Shown here in pieces: positions 23,706-34,133 of a stretch of 64,000 nucleotides of DNA (position 1 is its first letter; each line of letters starts with the position of its first letter). Below the pieces are notes generated by a model. That model made no database searches, had not been told where the DNA came from, and was given only the letters and a program-made list of their open reading frames with translations. The translations under genes and the position numbers were made by a program. This DNA is from Henricia sp. BOLD:AAB3569 (lineage: Eukaryota; Echinodermata; Asteroidea; Spinulosida; Echinasteridae), in NCBI GenBank assembly GCA_037783545.1, contig JBBELK010000326.1:1488001-1552000 (forward strand), read 5' to 3'.

Positions 23706-23887
23706 GCAGTATTTGACTTTGTACTATTTTTGAAATTGTAAATTGTTTTTGATCTATTGCATTTATTTGTTTTTGTATTATTTTTGAAATTGGTAAAATA
23801 TCTTATGTAATATTTTAAGTTCTGCTAAGCCTCTTCAAGCTTGTCCATCAATTATACGGTATTGACAAATCCAACTAATAATACTAA

Positions 23888-24204
23888 TAATGATTAGATT
23901 TGTATAGCGCACATATCCAACCTGCAGGGTGTTCAAGGCGCTGTTACCATTATTACCGCTGCCATCAGGGAATCACCAGAACCATTTCGCTTCAACTAGG
24001 TGGCTGCTGGTCAGGCGCACAACCCTATCAGCAGTTAGATTGTAGCATTCCCCTTAACAGCTTCCCATATATCGCTTGGGTTGACGAGGAAACTGGGATT
24101 AAGTGCCTTGCCCAGGGACACAGACACGTTGGTCGAAGTGGGGCTCGAACCCCCAACCTCTGACTGGGAGTCCCGCTTCATACCCACTAGACCACACGCG
24201 CTCC
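23888..24204 (-). mobile_element. Gly-tRNA-derived SINE, minus strand
   Basis: On the minus strand the head reads GTGTGGTCTAGTGGG (A box, 24184-24196), an anticodon loop CTCCCAG that reads CCC (glycine), and a B box GGGTTCGAGCC (24142-24152). The body follows with CCCTGGGCAAGGCACTTAAT and the tail with GCGCTATACAAATCTAATCA and TTATTAG units. Conserved central and tail motifs of this type are known in many animal SINEs. It is a retroposed copy, not a tRNA gene. Confidence 0.8.
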
Positions 24205-24305
24205 CTATCTGATATCAACTCCCCGCCAGTGAGCCTGGGGAGCCAGAGGCGAAACCACAGGAAAAGATCCATACCTCAACCCGGTTGCCCATCGCACCTT
24301 TGGAG

Positions 24306-24886
24306 TTAAAGGGCCTGTGACATGCTAAACAACTTTGTGCCTAAGCTTTGCTTCATAATGACGGATTACTTGTTCAGCAAGACATACTATTGTTCGTTTG
24401 GATGTAAAATCAATAAAAAGTGGCCTTTTTCAACTTTGAAGATTTCATTGCAATAAATCACAGACAGAGGGCGCTGTTTGGAGTGCATCACGCAAGGAAG
24501 ACAGAAGGGAAAAGTTAAGAAAAAACATAAGACTTCAAGTTGGACTTGTGGCAAATTGCTGCAGTTTCTACCGCCAGTTTTGTCATGGCTTACAGCAGGC
24601 AACATGTAAAACAAACTCAAACAGCCATGGATTACAAAAGTTTCAGGAAAATTGAGAAAAAAGTGTAATCTTTTGTGCACAGTTGAATGTGATTTTCCTG
24701 TGTTTGCCTCTTGTGACATCGTGACCTTGGTCATGAATATGCATATTCGCATTAGCATAAAAACCCAAAACCTATGTTTTAACCCCCAAAGCAAGCTCTA
24801 AATAGGATTTTTATGACTTTAACTGAGTAGAGTGGTTTTAAAGCATAGATTTCATTGATAAAAACCCTAAATAAGGGGCCCTTTAA
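24306..24886. mobile_element. TTAA element, 581 bp, copy 1
   Basis: TTAA stands at both ends (24306-24309 and 24883-24886). The ends are AGGGCCTGTGACATGC and, inverted, AGGGGCCCCTTATTTAGG. The whole body matches 62506-63083 in the same orientation. TTAA duplications with 5' AGGG termini are the pattern of the Kolobok superfamily; piggyBac also uses TTAA but has different ends. A minus-strand open frame (24387-24794, 135 aa) is preserved in the other copy, but no known domain is visible. Confidence 0.75.
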
Positions 24887-26091
24887 GGGAAAAAACACGT
24901 TTATTTGGAGTTAATTAGTGTTACACACACAGTCACTATTGCAACATCAGGTATTGGATCACTGGATAAAACAAAAACAGTCATGCGTTGGTAACAGCAA
25001 AAGGATAAAATGGAGATGGGGTGGACAACTAGACAGAACAAAAGATGAAAGAGGGAGCAAAATAACAACAGAATGGCAACTCTCTCCGAGAAAAGAAAAC
25101 GTGACTTACCCGGAACAAAATGGAGAGACGAGATAGTTAGCCACGTGGAATCGGCCAAGATTATTTTATACACAAAACAGTGATACGGCATGAGCTGTGG
25201 GACGGCATGGGCTGATGATGATAATGATAAATGTAGTATATGGAGTTACTGCATTTACTCGTTTAAGCAAGTTAGGCAAAGCGCCTTTCTGTACTAGGAT
25301 TTATAACAATTTTTCTGCTAAAATGTATTCATGTATAGGCCTACTATCGATTTATACGCCAATAAAGCGACAACATATTGTTACTTGACATGTGCCCCCA
25401 TGTCAAAACGAAAGGGTAACAAAATGATACTAACAAAATGTAGATAACCATTTTCTTAGTGGATTGTTTTATTGGTTGCGAGAAGGTACGAGCTACAACG
25501 GATTCTGAGCAGTGTGGGCGACATGCTGATATATAATAAAAGAAACGAGGCGAAAACTCCAACTACGATGTTGACAATCGAATATTTTGCAATCAGTAAA
25601 CTTTGGACAGTCTCTGTTCTCATGTTGTCGAGTACATGTTTAGGTGTAAAGAGGTCTCAGTCTAACAAGCAACATCGTATCGCAGTGGTGACAGACGAGC
25701 AGTGTTTTGGATCTGATTTGGCGGTCTGTCGGAGCAAGGTTCAGAGATGATTCGCTTCCCTACAGTTCGACGAAATGATGGCGACGAGTGACAGAAGGAG
25801 GCGAACAAATTATGTAGAACTTTGGCTGTGAAGTTCATGAAGTGACCAGGAAGAGCTGACCGAAGTCGTGTACGGAGAAACCAGCCCAACACACCGAAAC
25901 AAAACGGGTATGGAGCTTGTTAGTAAAAGGTTATACCCTGCAACCTTCCGGGATCTTCACTTGCTTCCTATAGGCATTTTACGTTAGGCTGTCTTTTTAT
26001 CACAATTTCTGCCATAACGACCCGATTTTTTTTTCAAACTGCAAAAGCGTGTGATAAGTTGTTTTTTCTTTTGACAAAGGTCCGATGGTAG
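24887..26091. other. Unassigned stretch
   Basis: No gene or repeat family was recognised in about 1.2 kb. Overlapping short frames occur on both strands. Confidence 0.4.
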
Positions 26092-26222
26092 ATTTCTCCT
26101 GGAGGAAATCCCACGCGTCCGAGTAAGGACTGCAATCCACGTATACGTCAGGAATCGAACCCGGGACGTCAGAGGTGCGCGTGGAAAGCGAGGAAAGAAC
26201 CACTGCGACAACCCGACCGCCC
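26092..26222 (-). mobile_element. Glu-tRNA SINE, head and partial body, minus strand
   Basis: On the minus strand it starts GGCGGTCGGGTTGTCGCAGTG, carries the B box GGGTTCGATTCC, and continues GTGGATTGCAGTCC and GGATTTCCTCCAGGAG, matching the complete copy at 32774-33026 and the body at 341-541. The tail is lost. It is a 3'-truncated or decayed copy. Confidence 0.75.
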
Positions 26223-28109
26223 GGCTTGAACGGTACGGTTAATGGGAAATGCACACACGGAACCAAATTTTGGTAAACAGGTAGCAGTATGTTTAGAAAG
26301 GTCTGGTATTTTTCGGGAGGTCGGATGAAAGTCGCAAAGTATTGATGCAGCATGAATTCCAGTTCCACAATTCTTGGAATTGAAAGCAAACCGTGCAGTG
26401 TCATTTGACGCGATGGTTCTTGTAATTTGGCGCATGTGCCGACTTTAATTAACAGACCCCGCCTTGAATCTTGATTGGGTCAAAATATCTACAAGCGATT
26501 GAACAGAAAATGTTTTAAAAGGAGTGTTGTAGTAGCCTATCATACATTTGGTAATTCAAAAATCAAAGACAATCACATGATTTAGTAGACATTTCAAGAA
26601 GTCATGCCGGCCACTTTTATAACTTGGCAGCTTATCAAAATTGGCGCCCAAACCACTTTACTGTGTTGGAGACACAATGATCGCCGTATAGTTTACAACA
26701 CGCATCGATTCGTGGCGCTCTTCACCTTAATTGGTGACTCGGCGCTGCATTTGTAACGATTAATTGCACATACAGAAACGCAGGCCGTGCGTACACGGTG
26801 TGATTACATGGTATACTTGCACGGGTTTGGAGGTCTGAGGGACACCGTTGTCGGATATCTGACGGCCCGGGGCGAGGTGGACGTCGAAACGGTTTCGACG
26901 GCATGATCGTTCGCAGGCATACGCTCAGAGGATTTCTCCGGCGAGACACTAACCGCCGGGATTTCTCGCACCCACCCCTTCCCCTTTTCAGCCTTGTAAG
27001 TTATAAAACTGTAACATGCTTAGAATGAACGCACTAATCGCCGATTAGAAATCATCCAGGCAATTTGAAATCGTGCTTGAATCAGGAGGTATGGACAAAG
27101 CGCAAGAACTTTTATCCGTTAATCCCTTGCGAATGAAAACTCCGAAACTTCAGAAAAGGCGCACGCAGTCCTGAGCTCACCAACTCAAGAAAATATGTAC
27201 ACACGCGGCCCGCCATTCTGTCCCTTTCTTCGTCTATCGGACCGGTGAAGATGCCGACCGCTTTTCACAGGAACAGCGATTTGTGTAAATCTTCCTCCAA
27301 CCTTCTTGTTAGCGTTAGTTTGCGGTGGTATCGTGGTAACTGCAGCAATTTTCGTGCCCTCTGGGGGTACGGGATTCGGGTTACGGGCTACATTCACGAC
27401 ATCGTGCCTAGGATTCTTCCGGACCTGGCACATTTAGGTGACGAACAATACCTTGGCCGGCGCGCTGAACTCGGTACAGTCACGTACGGTCCACACCCAT
27501 TCTTCTTGGAGAAAAGTGCCCCTTGCTCCGTGGACAATGATCATCTGTATCTACCAGAAGCTTACCCCAACATTTTTTCTTGGCGCTTATTGAAAACAAA
27601 AGTACAAAAAGAAAACTGTGTAGTAAAATATGCTCCTATCCATTACGGAAAAGCCGTGGATTATAGGGTGGACGAGGGGAAATTAGGTAGGTGGTGGATT
27701 CTATCTTGGATGGTGGTATTGTTCATTTTTTATAAATATAATTTTTTACGTTGAGAGGAAGATTAATATAAATTATAACTACGTGTATAAATGCATCGGG
27801 GTACTCACGATGATTAATAGTTCCTACCCAGCAGTGTACGTCAGCAGATAGGCACATATAGAGAAAAATCAATGCCAAATGTCAAATTTAGGAACAAGAG
27901 CAAAATATCAGTAAATACACATCACATACGATTTTGGCTGGCAACCCAGTTTTGTAAAATAAAGCAAAGACATTCTGTGCTAACGGGTTCCATGAAATTG
28001 GGCCCATGCTGGACAAGCAGACCCGGCATTACATAAAACGGCGTCTTTCCTCGGTACTGAGGTATATACATTTAAAAGTGAATAAAAACATATGTTAGTT
28101 ATCTTATAT
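26223..28109. other. Unassigned stretch with one longer open frame
   Basis: A plus-strand open frame at 27245-27754 encodes 169 aa. No domain, signal peptide or repeat was recognised; the last 20 residues are hydrophobic (ILSWMVVLFIFYKY). The opposite strand is also open over 27185-27433, which weakens the case for coding. No splice or promoter context could be argued. The rest of the stretch holds nothing recognisable. Confidence 0.3.
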
Positions 28110-28204
28110 TTAAAGGCACAGGCTCGTCAGCAATGCGCGCGCGCCAAATTCGTGCCACGAATTACGCAGCTCCATGCCTTTGCTACACGAGCCTGTGCCT
28201 TTAA
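28110..28204. mobile_element. TTAA MITE, 95 bp
   Basis: TTAA stands at both ends (28110-28113 and 28201-28204), with perfect 14-bp inverted ends AGGCACAGGCTCGT and ACGAGCCTGTGCCT. The centre is GC-rich (GCGCGCGCGCC). The AGG start and TTAA flanks place it with the other Kolobok-like miniature elements here. It is among the shortest TIR elements in the window. Confidence 0.75.
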
Positions 28205-29685
28205 AGGGAAAGGTCTTTATACTGTTCTCAGAAGTTTGGTCCTTTCTTCTCAGTGGGTAAACAAAATCGGCATGTGTTTGTCCAGGTCAGTATCTTTTGT
28301 TTCTCTGTGATGCTCCCTTGAGGCCTGCGTTTACATCAGAAGGAATTGACCTCTTCTCGGGCAGACGTGACACACCATTTGAGTTGCAGGTTTTGGCCCA
28401 GTGTAACATGAATTGAAAACTTGTAAGAGTTTGGTTTTCGAAATACGGAGCAATTGCCTGAAAACTAAAGCAATGTAGCCTACTTCTTCCGTCAAAGCAA
28501 TGCAACTAGGTAGTGGTGCGCAAAAACGTCGTCTTCTGTGAGAAGAGAGGTACCAATTTCCGGACAACAAGGCACAGCGGTCAAATTTCTTAGCTTTCTC
28601 TACACATTAAAAATACAGTTCGCACTAGTTTAGCTGAGTATCCTTTTTTTATACACCCATGAAAGTTTGATTAAATATATCAAGGGTATTACTTCGTCTG
28701 ACTGAATGTCAGTCAATGTAATTTCGGAGAGCAAAGACTATGTCAAACCATATCTTTTCTTGCAAAGATGTGGTAAAATTGGTATGAAATTAAAAATACA
28801 GTGACGAGTCCCCCACGGCACCCACCCGATGGTTGGCCGCGGCTGCCTCGCAGCCACAGTAAACAAGCCTCCTGGATCTTGGGCTTGTCCAAACCCCACA
28901 CCAACACACAAAGTTCACAATCACGGGCTCAAAGGGCTCAAGTACATGAGAAGCAACCTAGAAACGTGTGAACCCTAAAATCAATACGGTATTGATTCAC
29001 TCATAGTGCACTTGGCTCGAGAATTGCACTTTTCACTTGGGTCGCCCTCAAGAAAATTACTAAAATGGAGATTGTTTCCATGGCAACAAAATTGCTCCAC
29101 TCACTGTCTACTTTCATCAAGTAGAGACGAGTGGCAGTATCGAAGTTTGAACTGAGCACTTTGAAATAAATGGGGGAAAATCAGATGATTTTAGTGAGAA
29201 CGCACACTCACTCGTGTTCTGGTGTCATTTTTGTAATTGTTAATTTTGGCGCGCAAACGCGTCTCGCGTCTGCCTATCCCATGTGGTCATGTGCTACGTG
29301 CCTGCCAAACGGCGACCAACTAGGCAGAGAAGGCATCTATAACACGTTCATGTCATCCATCGTCGGTTTGACGGATTGGTGGTTGCTCGGGCCTGTTATT
29401 ACATCGTGGCCCAACAAAGGCAACACATTGCCCCCAAGTGTAAAACATCCTCCAATCTGATAATCACTTGTTTGCCCTTGGTGAACCCTGACCTTCCGTT
29501 TGACCGATTTCTCGGCGCGCATGTGATGCATGCAATATCATTCTGGGCATGTGCAACCGAGTTGTCTTTGGCATTCCTTCATCCTTCTGGAAAGAAAATT
29601 GCACACCAAATGCAATCAAGTGGAATATCTGCATTGAAATACCGAACGGCAAACGTAAGCCATCTGAAAGCATTTGGTGTAAGAT
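28205..29685. other. Unassigned stretch
   Basis: No gene recognised. Open frames of about 100 aa occur at 29170-29460 and 29376-29699 in different frames, with an opposing frame at 29464-29712; none shows a domain. A short GC-rich patch lies at 28815-28860. Confidence 0.4.
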
Positions 29686-29914
29686 ATGAGACCGAGTGAC
29701 TGCCCCTTCCATTATTCCCTATTGTGTGTAAAACATCCAAGGAATTTCCTTTCGGGTTTTAGGGGGAGAGTCGTACGTCAACAAAAGGGAAGAGTAAGTT
29801 GAGGTATAGAGGCGGGATGGGAGAGGGGGAGGGGGTGGGGGGGGGGGGGGGGGGGGGGGGAGGGAATTAGGGGGGGGGGGGGGGAGGGGGGGGGGGGGCG
29901 TCACTCGGTCTCAT
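29686..29914. repeat. 15-bp inverted repeat enclosing a long poly-G tract
   Basis: A perfect inverted pair, ATGAGACCGAGTGAC (29686-29700) and GTCACTCGGTCTCAT (29900-29914), encloses 200 bp whose right half is almost pure G (about 29820-29898, broken by a few A and T). The G run could fold into quadruplexes. The arrangement looks like a small TIR element with an expanded G tract. The tract length is likely to be unreliable in any assembly. Confidence 0.65.
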
Positions 29915-29945
29915 TTCTTGAGAAGCTCTCGCGTTGGGTTATTTA

Positions 29946-30440
29946 TACCCCAGTCACAATTAGCTTGCGATGGGTTTGCGAGTAGTTTGCGACGGATTTC
30001 TAGGCATTTTCGGCCGGGGCCCCACGGGACTCCTTGTGGCTGCCGGGTCATTTTTGGGCCAAATTTTTGACAACCCAGACAATCCATATATAGGCCAGGC
30101 GCCGCCCAGGCGCCGTCCAGGCGCCGCCCAGACGCCGGCCGTGCCCTGCCCGGCGTCCGGCCGACTTGGCGGCGCCCGGCCGGAAATCGGCCAGATATCG
30201 GCTGGGGTATCGCAGTGACATAGGCAGGACATCGGCAGGACATCGGACGAGTGCCTGCCGGACACCCCGCCGATAAACGGGCCAAGAAATCGACCCCATT
30301 TCGTCATGGCAGCGTGCGGGGCACTTTTAATTGTGACTGTGACCGCTCAATCGCGCGATCTTTCGCCGACCTCTACACGCCGGCCGATGCCTATAAATCG
30401 CACACGCCGCCCGGCCTCCGCTTTAATTGTGACTTAGGTA
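29946..30440. mobile_element. GC-rich Harbinger-like element, 495 bp, uninterrupted
   Basis: The ends TACCCCAGTCACAATTA and (inverted) TACCTAAGTCACAATTA are flanked by TTA on both sides (29943-29945 and 30441-30443). The body is strikingly GC-rich, with repeated GCCAGGCGCCG and GACATCGGCAGGACATCGG units. It is the reference for the split copy at 10529-12439 and preserves the 9-bp empty site at 30137-30145. No transposase; superfamily inferred from the TWA duplication. Confidence 0.8.
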
Positions 30441-30443
30441 TTA

Positions 30444-31156
30444 CGAAAGTATGGCAGGCGATTTGACGAGTTGGTGGAGTCCACATACGCCGATGTTGCG
30501 GTCGAGTAGGCGTTGTGTTTTTTTTTCGATTCTGGGGCGTCTATGTGGATTGGGTTTACAGTTCCTACTCTCTCGTACCCAGATGCTCGCCTAACATGTC
30601 TGGGCACCTTAAGTATGAGCTCATCGCAGATACAGAATTCAGTCTTCGACCCCTGCGGAGGTTTTGGTTCATTATCATAAGCACAGCGGGCAAAGCGCAA
30701 AAACCTTACACACTAGTACCGTAACAAACATCATGGTCTCCTCAAGAATCAAAACACTTACCTTTATTCACTTTTATCACATTATAGGTTTATTCGTATT
30801 TAGTAACTGGCACATCTTTATGACAACGTCCTTGGACAAACGAGAGTTGTCTCCCCTATAAACCCCCCTAAAGTCGCAACAGTTCGCATACACAACAGTT
30901 TGAAACACTGACAGAGTCTATAGTGGCTGTATCGTATAGCGCTGTGCGGCACCTGACTACTGCGACGCGCTTTTGTTGTTATGACAGCACGCTGTTTTGA
31001 TCGAATAGCCAATGCCAGTGTGCGTACTATCGACGACGGCTCCATAATTGTCAGACGCATTTTGTGAATGGGCCTGGCGTTCAGACAAGTGTCAACAAAT
31101 CAGCGATGAGCACATACAGAAGGTGCCCATACCTGTGGGCAAGCATCCACAGCAGG
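30444..31156. other. Unassigned stretch with a SINE scrap
   Basis: At 30527-30564 the words TTCGATTCTGGGGCG and GTGGATTGGGTTTACAG match the junction of head and body in the Glu-tRNA SINE, so a small scrap of that family is present. The rest contains nothing recognisable. Confidence 0.45.
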
Positions 31157-31366
31157 TGTGGGTACGAGACTATCCCTACACGGCCGCGTGAGTTTTCCCA
31201 GGAGACTTACCTGAGATTTCCCCCCCACTTTTCAAACAGCATCTCCTTCTTCATCATATCAAGTTGACCACAAAATAAAGTTCAAGCTAATACGATATAG
31301 TTGATGGCATAAAGGGTCTTGATTGCTGAAGATGGCATAAAAAATGACGACAACAACAGCACCTAT
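31157..31366 (+). mobile_element. Glu-tRNA SINE body, decayed copy
   Basis: It shares GACTATCCCTACACGGCCGCG, CCAGGAGACTTACC, AAGTTCAAGCTA and GGCATAAAGGGTCTTG with the copies at 341-541 and 32774-33026, ending in ACGACAACAACAG. The head is not recognisable. Confidence 0.65.
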
Positions 31367-32402
31367 GCCGAGTGAGGCAGTCACAAGTTCTTTTCAATCT
31401 TGTCAAATCTACTTATATTTTTCTTCACATTTCAAATCGACCAATCGGAAATGTCATTGGTTGATGATGTCCGCACATTAATAGGCACTGCCGGCGACAA
31501 GCAGCATGGCATTTAGCTCTATAGCATGCCATCTGTATTATAATAGTGCCAATGCACCGTTCTGGCACTCGGGGGTCAAAGACAGTCCTCATTTGGGAAC
31601 GGACACCAGCGTATTACCTCAGCACTGGTAGCTGCATGGTATACGTTAAACCGCAAGCTCGGGTTTTGAATCCCAATTTGGATAAACTTTCTTCGTTTCA
31701 TCTAATATTAAAGAATTCCAGACGGTCGATTTCGTTATGTATTTGTTTAAATGTTTGTTTTAAGAGTCTAAAGATAGTTAGTAATACCCGAGTTAACTAA
31801 AGTACTGAAATTACTCGATGGAGCTTCAAAATACGTATAAATCTGCTGACTTAGTTACCAAAATGTTTCAACCTGTGTAAATATGTGTCCTCACCAAATA
31901 AATCACCACTGACATGAGATTAAAATATCGGCGGTGTTTTCTTTTTCTTTCCTCTTCTGTTTGTAAAAATAGCAAAAACAAAGAAGGATTACCCCGGGAT
32001 GTCATTTGTCTGTAGCCAAACGACGCACTCGCAAATTCACTTGAACGCAGTCCTATTTTCACGTCGTTAAAAGATAATAGATGTTTCATCCCTGGGCAAG
32101 CGTGTTTGGTCAGCTACCTCGCACCTGTAGACCCCCGACTGTCGAGGAAGTCTAGGGACTTAATTTTCCTAACGACCGAGGTATGGCAATACGGCACCCA
32201 CGCATCTTCCCCTACCTCTGCGTACACATTGTCTTATAAGCTGACAGCCTCTCGACCGTGAAAGACAAATTAACAGGCATATTACACCAGTTTATTTGCG
32301 GATTTTTCTCGTTTTATCTAAGCACGAATACACACGCACGTCATTTCGTTCTGTTTATCTTAAGTATTTAGTGTGCATGTATATAGCCGGGGCCGTTTTG
32401 GG
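31367..32402. other. Unassigned stretch
   Basis: No gene recognised. Near 31620-31675 the words GCACTGGTAGCTGCATGG and TCGGGTTTTGAATCCC vaguely resemble a decayed tRNA-like head. This is too weak to call. Confidence 0.35.
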
Positions 32403-32681
32403 GTATACTATCATGACGTACAAGGGACATCGCAAATCACAAATGTCTTTGCAAATACAATGTATGTTTCCAAATATTGTCATTGTCGCACTTTTTTTCT
32501 CGCAAATATCTTGCAAATATTTGCGATGTCATACATTTTTGTTGCATACTTTATTGTATAGGCCTACTTGACTTCGACAAAATATATATTTGCCAAAAAA
32601 TATATATTTGCAAAGATATTTGCGAAAAAATATATATTTGGTATGCGTCTGCGATGTCCCTTGTACGCCACCGTAGTATAC
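32403..32681. mobile_element. TIR MITE with TTTGC/GCAAA-rich arms, 279 bp
   Basis: The left end GTATACTA, six bases, GACGTACAAGGGACATCGCA is mirrored on the right by TGCGATGTCCCTTGTACGCC, six bases, TAGTATAC (ends 32403 and 32681). The inner sequence is dominated by GCAAATA, TTTGCAAAGATATTTGCG and ATATATATTTG words. Related sequence (GGTATGCCATGTCCCTTGTG and GCAAATATTTGCAAAGATAT) lies inside the foldback element at 40480-40630. The target duplication is not clear. Confidence 0.65.
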
Positions 32682-32773
32682 GGCCAATGTGTAGTTACTG
32701 GCCAAGTTTAGAGTGCTGTATAATATTTCAGCAGCGATGGACTCGACACCTTTCCGAGACCTTTTTTTATAGG

Positions 32774-33026
32774 CGGTCGGGTTGGCGTAGCGGTTCATTC
32801 CTCGCCTTTCACCTCTGGCGTCCCGGGTTCGAATCCGGGGCGTGGATTGGGTTTTCAGTTTTTCCCCGGGGATTTCTTTGGGGGTTTTCCTCCCACTTCT
32901 AAAACTGCAACTCCTTCTTCGTCATCTCAAGTTGATAATAAAGTATAGTTAAAGCTAAAACCGTATAGTTGGTGGCATAAAGGGCTTAGTTGCCGAAGAT
33001 GCCATGAATCAACAACAACAACAACC
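32774..33026 (+). mobile_element. Glu-tRNA SINE, complete
   Basis: The most complete copy here. The A box TGGCGTAGCGG is at 32783-32793, the anticodon loop CTTTCAC reads TTC (glutamate), and the B box GGTTCGAATCC is at 32826-32836. The body runs from GTGGATTGGGTTTTCAG through AAGTATAGTTAAAGCTA and GGCATAAAGGG to an (AAC)n tail at 33007-33026. The A and B boxes are an internal RNA polymerase III promoter. Retroposition would depend on a partner retrotransposon in trans, which is known for SINEs in general but not shown here. Other copies: 341-541, 26092-26222, 31157-31366, 63950-64000. Confidence 0.85.
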
Positions 33027-33115
33027 TTTTTTAAGAATCACATTTTTACATGACGTTGGAACAATCTCTTCCAATATCTTAGTAGCCTACGAATTCATGC
33101 ATTGCTATGAGAACT

Positions 33116-33666
33116 GCATCCTCTTGCAACAGTGGCCCTGTTGAAAAAGGCCCCATTTCGCGGTGGGACTAGCGACAGAAATCTTGTCGCCTCGGCTGGA
33201 CCAATCAGGACGCTTGGCAGTGCATTATAGCATGATTGCAGGCATTCAAATGTAACGCGCGCAGATTGTAAACACCGTGCATGCATGTGATACATGTACT
33301 CGGTAATGCTGGCCGTTGGCTGCTATTTAAAGCATACTGGGGAATCCGTTCCATTACATTCGTCAGCATGTATCCCTGTTATTAATTTGAAAAACTGCGC
33401 AGTAAATTAAGATTGTCGTTTGAAAGTTTGGTAGGAATGGGACAGTCATAAGGAACGGAACCCAATACAATTTATGGAAAGTATAGAAATCGTTTCTTTT
33501 CGGCATAACATGACCGAATTGATTAAATTACATCAAAATGACTCGGGCGTGAGTTGGCTCAAGACAACAGCCGGCTCACTCCACAGATTTGCGTGTGTTT
33601 CCTCAGGGTATTCTTACGTCGCTTTGCAGATTGGAAATTCCCTGATATCTCAGGATGTGAGAACTG
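33116..33666 (+). repeat. Dispersed repeat, uninterrupted copy
   Basis: About 550 bp matches the minus strand of 62168-63300. Shared stretches include CGACAGAAATCTTGTCGCCT, ACCGTGCATGCATGTGATAC, GCATACTGGGGAATCCGTTC and AGGAATGGGACAGTCATAAG. The sequence at 33321-33340 (CTATTTAAAGCATACTGG) holds one TTAA where the other copy carries a 578-bp element. A TATTTAAA word followed by GC-balanced sequence could be a promoter, as in an LTR, but no LTR boundary or primer site was established. It has an extra 44 bp (33221-33264) absent from the other copy. Confidence 0.7.
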
Positions 33667-33894
33667 GAGAAACGAACAATCGCAAAAACCAGGCTCACTT
33701 GTGAAAACTCTGATGCGAAGCCATGGACGAAAAAACTGTATTTCTGTATCTTGATTGGTCGATGAAAATAACACTACATTTAATAAAACGCCATTTCACA
33801 TTGCACCAACATGTAGTTTGAACTTGTACGTCTTGCAAAAATGATTTTGTCAATTGTCCATAAAAGAACATCTTTCAAATTGTGCGTTTAAATT

Positions 33895-34133
33895 AAAAAC
33901 ACATAAATACTCATAAATATTTTAGAAAAATCAGAGCTGAATTTGATGCAGTACTGCAGTAATAAATTTTTAAGGACACGTGATTTATCCGAACCAGAAA
34001 TCTGGTTCGGATATACCACGTGACCTTGATTTTAAAAAAAAATGCTAACAAACGGCAAAATTTGGTGGTTTCTTTTCAGGTTCTCTTTAGTCTATTTCGA
34101 AAAGAATCATACAAAGCCGGTGTGTTTCTTTAA
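33895..34133 (+). mobile_element. TTAA element of the ACACACCGGC family, right-end fragment
   Basis: It matches the right part of the complete element at 51152-51910 (read on the minus strand): AATCAGAGCTGAATTTG, a hairpin CCGAACCAGAAATCTGGTTCGG, AACGGCAAAATTTG and the end AAAGCCGGTGTGTTTCTTTAA, with TTAA at 34130-34133. The left half is missing. Confidence 0.7.

Noticed and set aside
24100..24204. Functional tRNA-Gly gene on the minus strand
   Set aside because: The tRNA-like head continues into a SINE body and tail; the ends do not pair as an acceptor stem.
27245..27754. 169-aa open frame as a host gene
   Set aside because: No domain or exon context; the other strand is also open over part of it. 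Kept only as a note in the stretch entry.
29719..29904. Proline-rich minus-strand frame
   Set aside because: It is simply the complement of the poly-G tract.
33116..33666. Solo LTR
   Set aside because: A TATTTAAA word and TGTTGAA near the start are suggestive, but no matching CA end, target duplication or primer-binding context was found.
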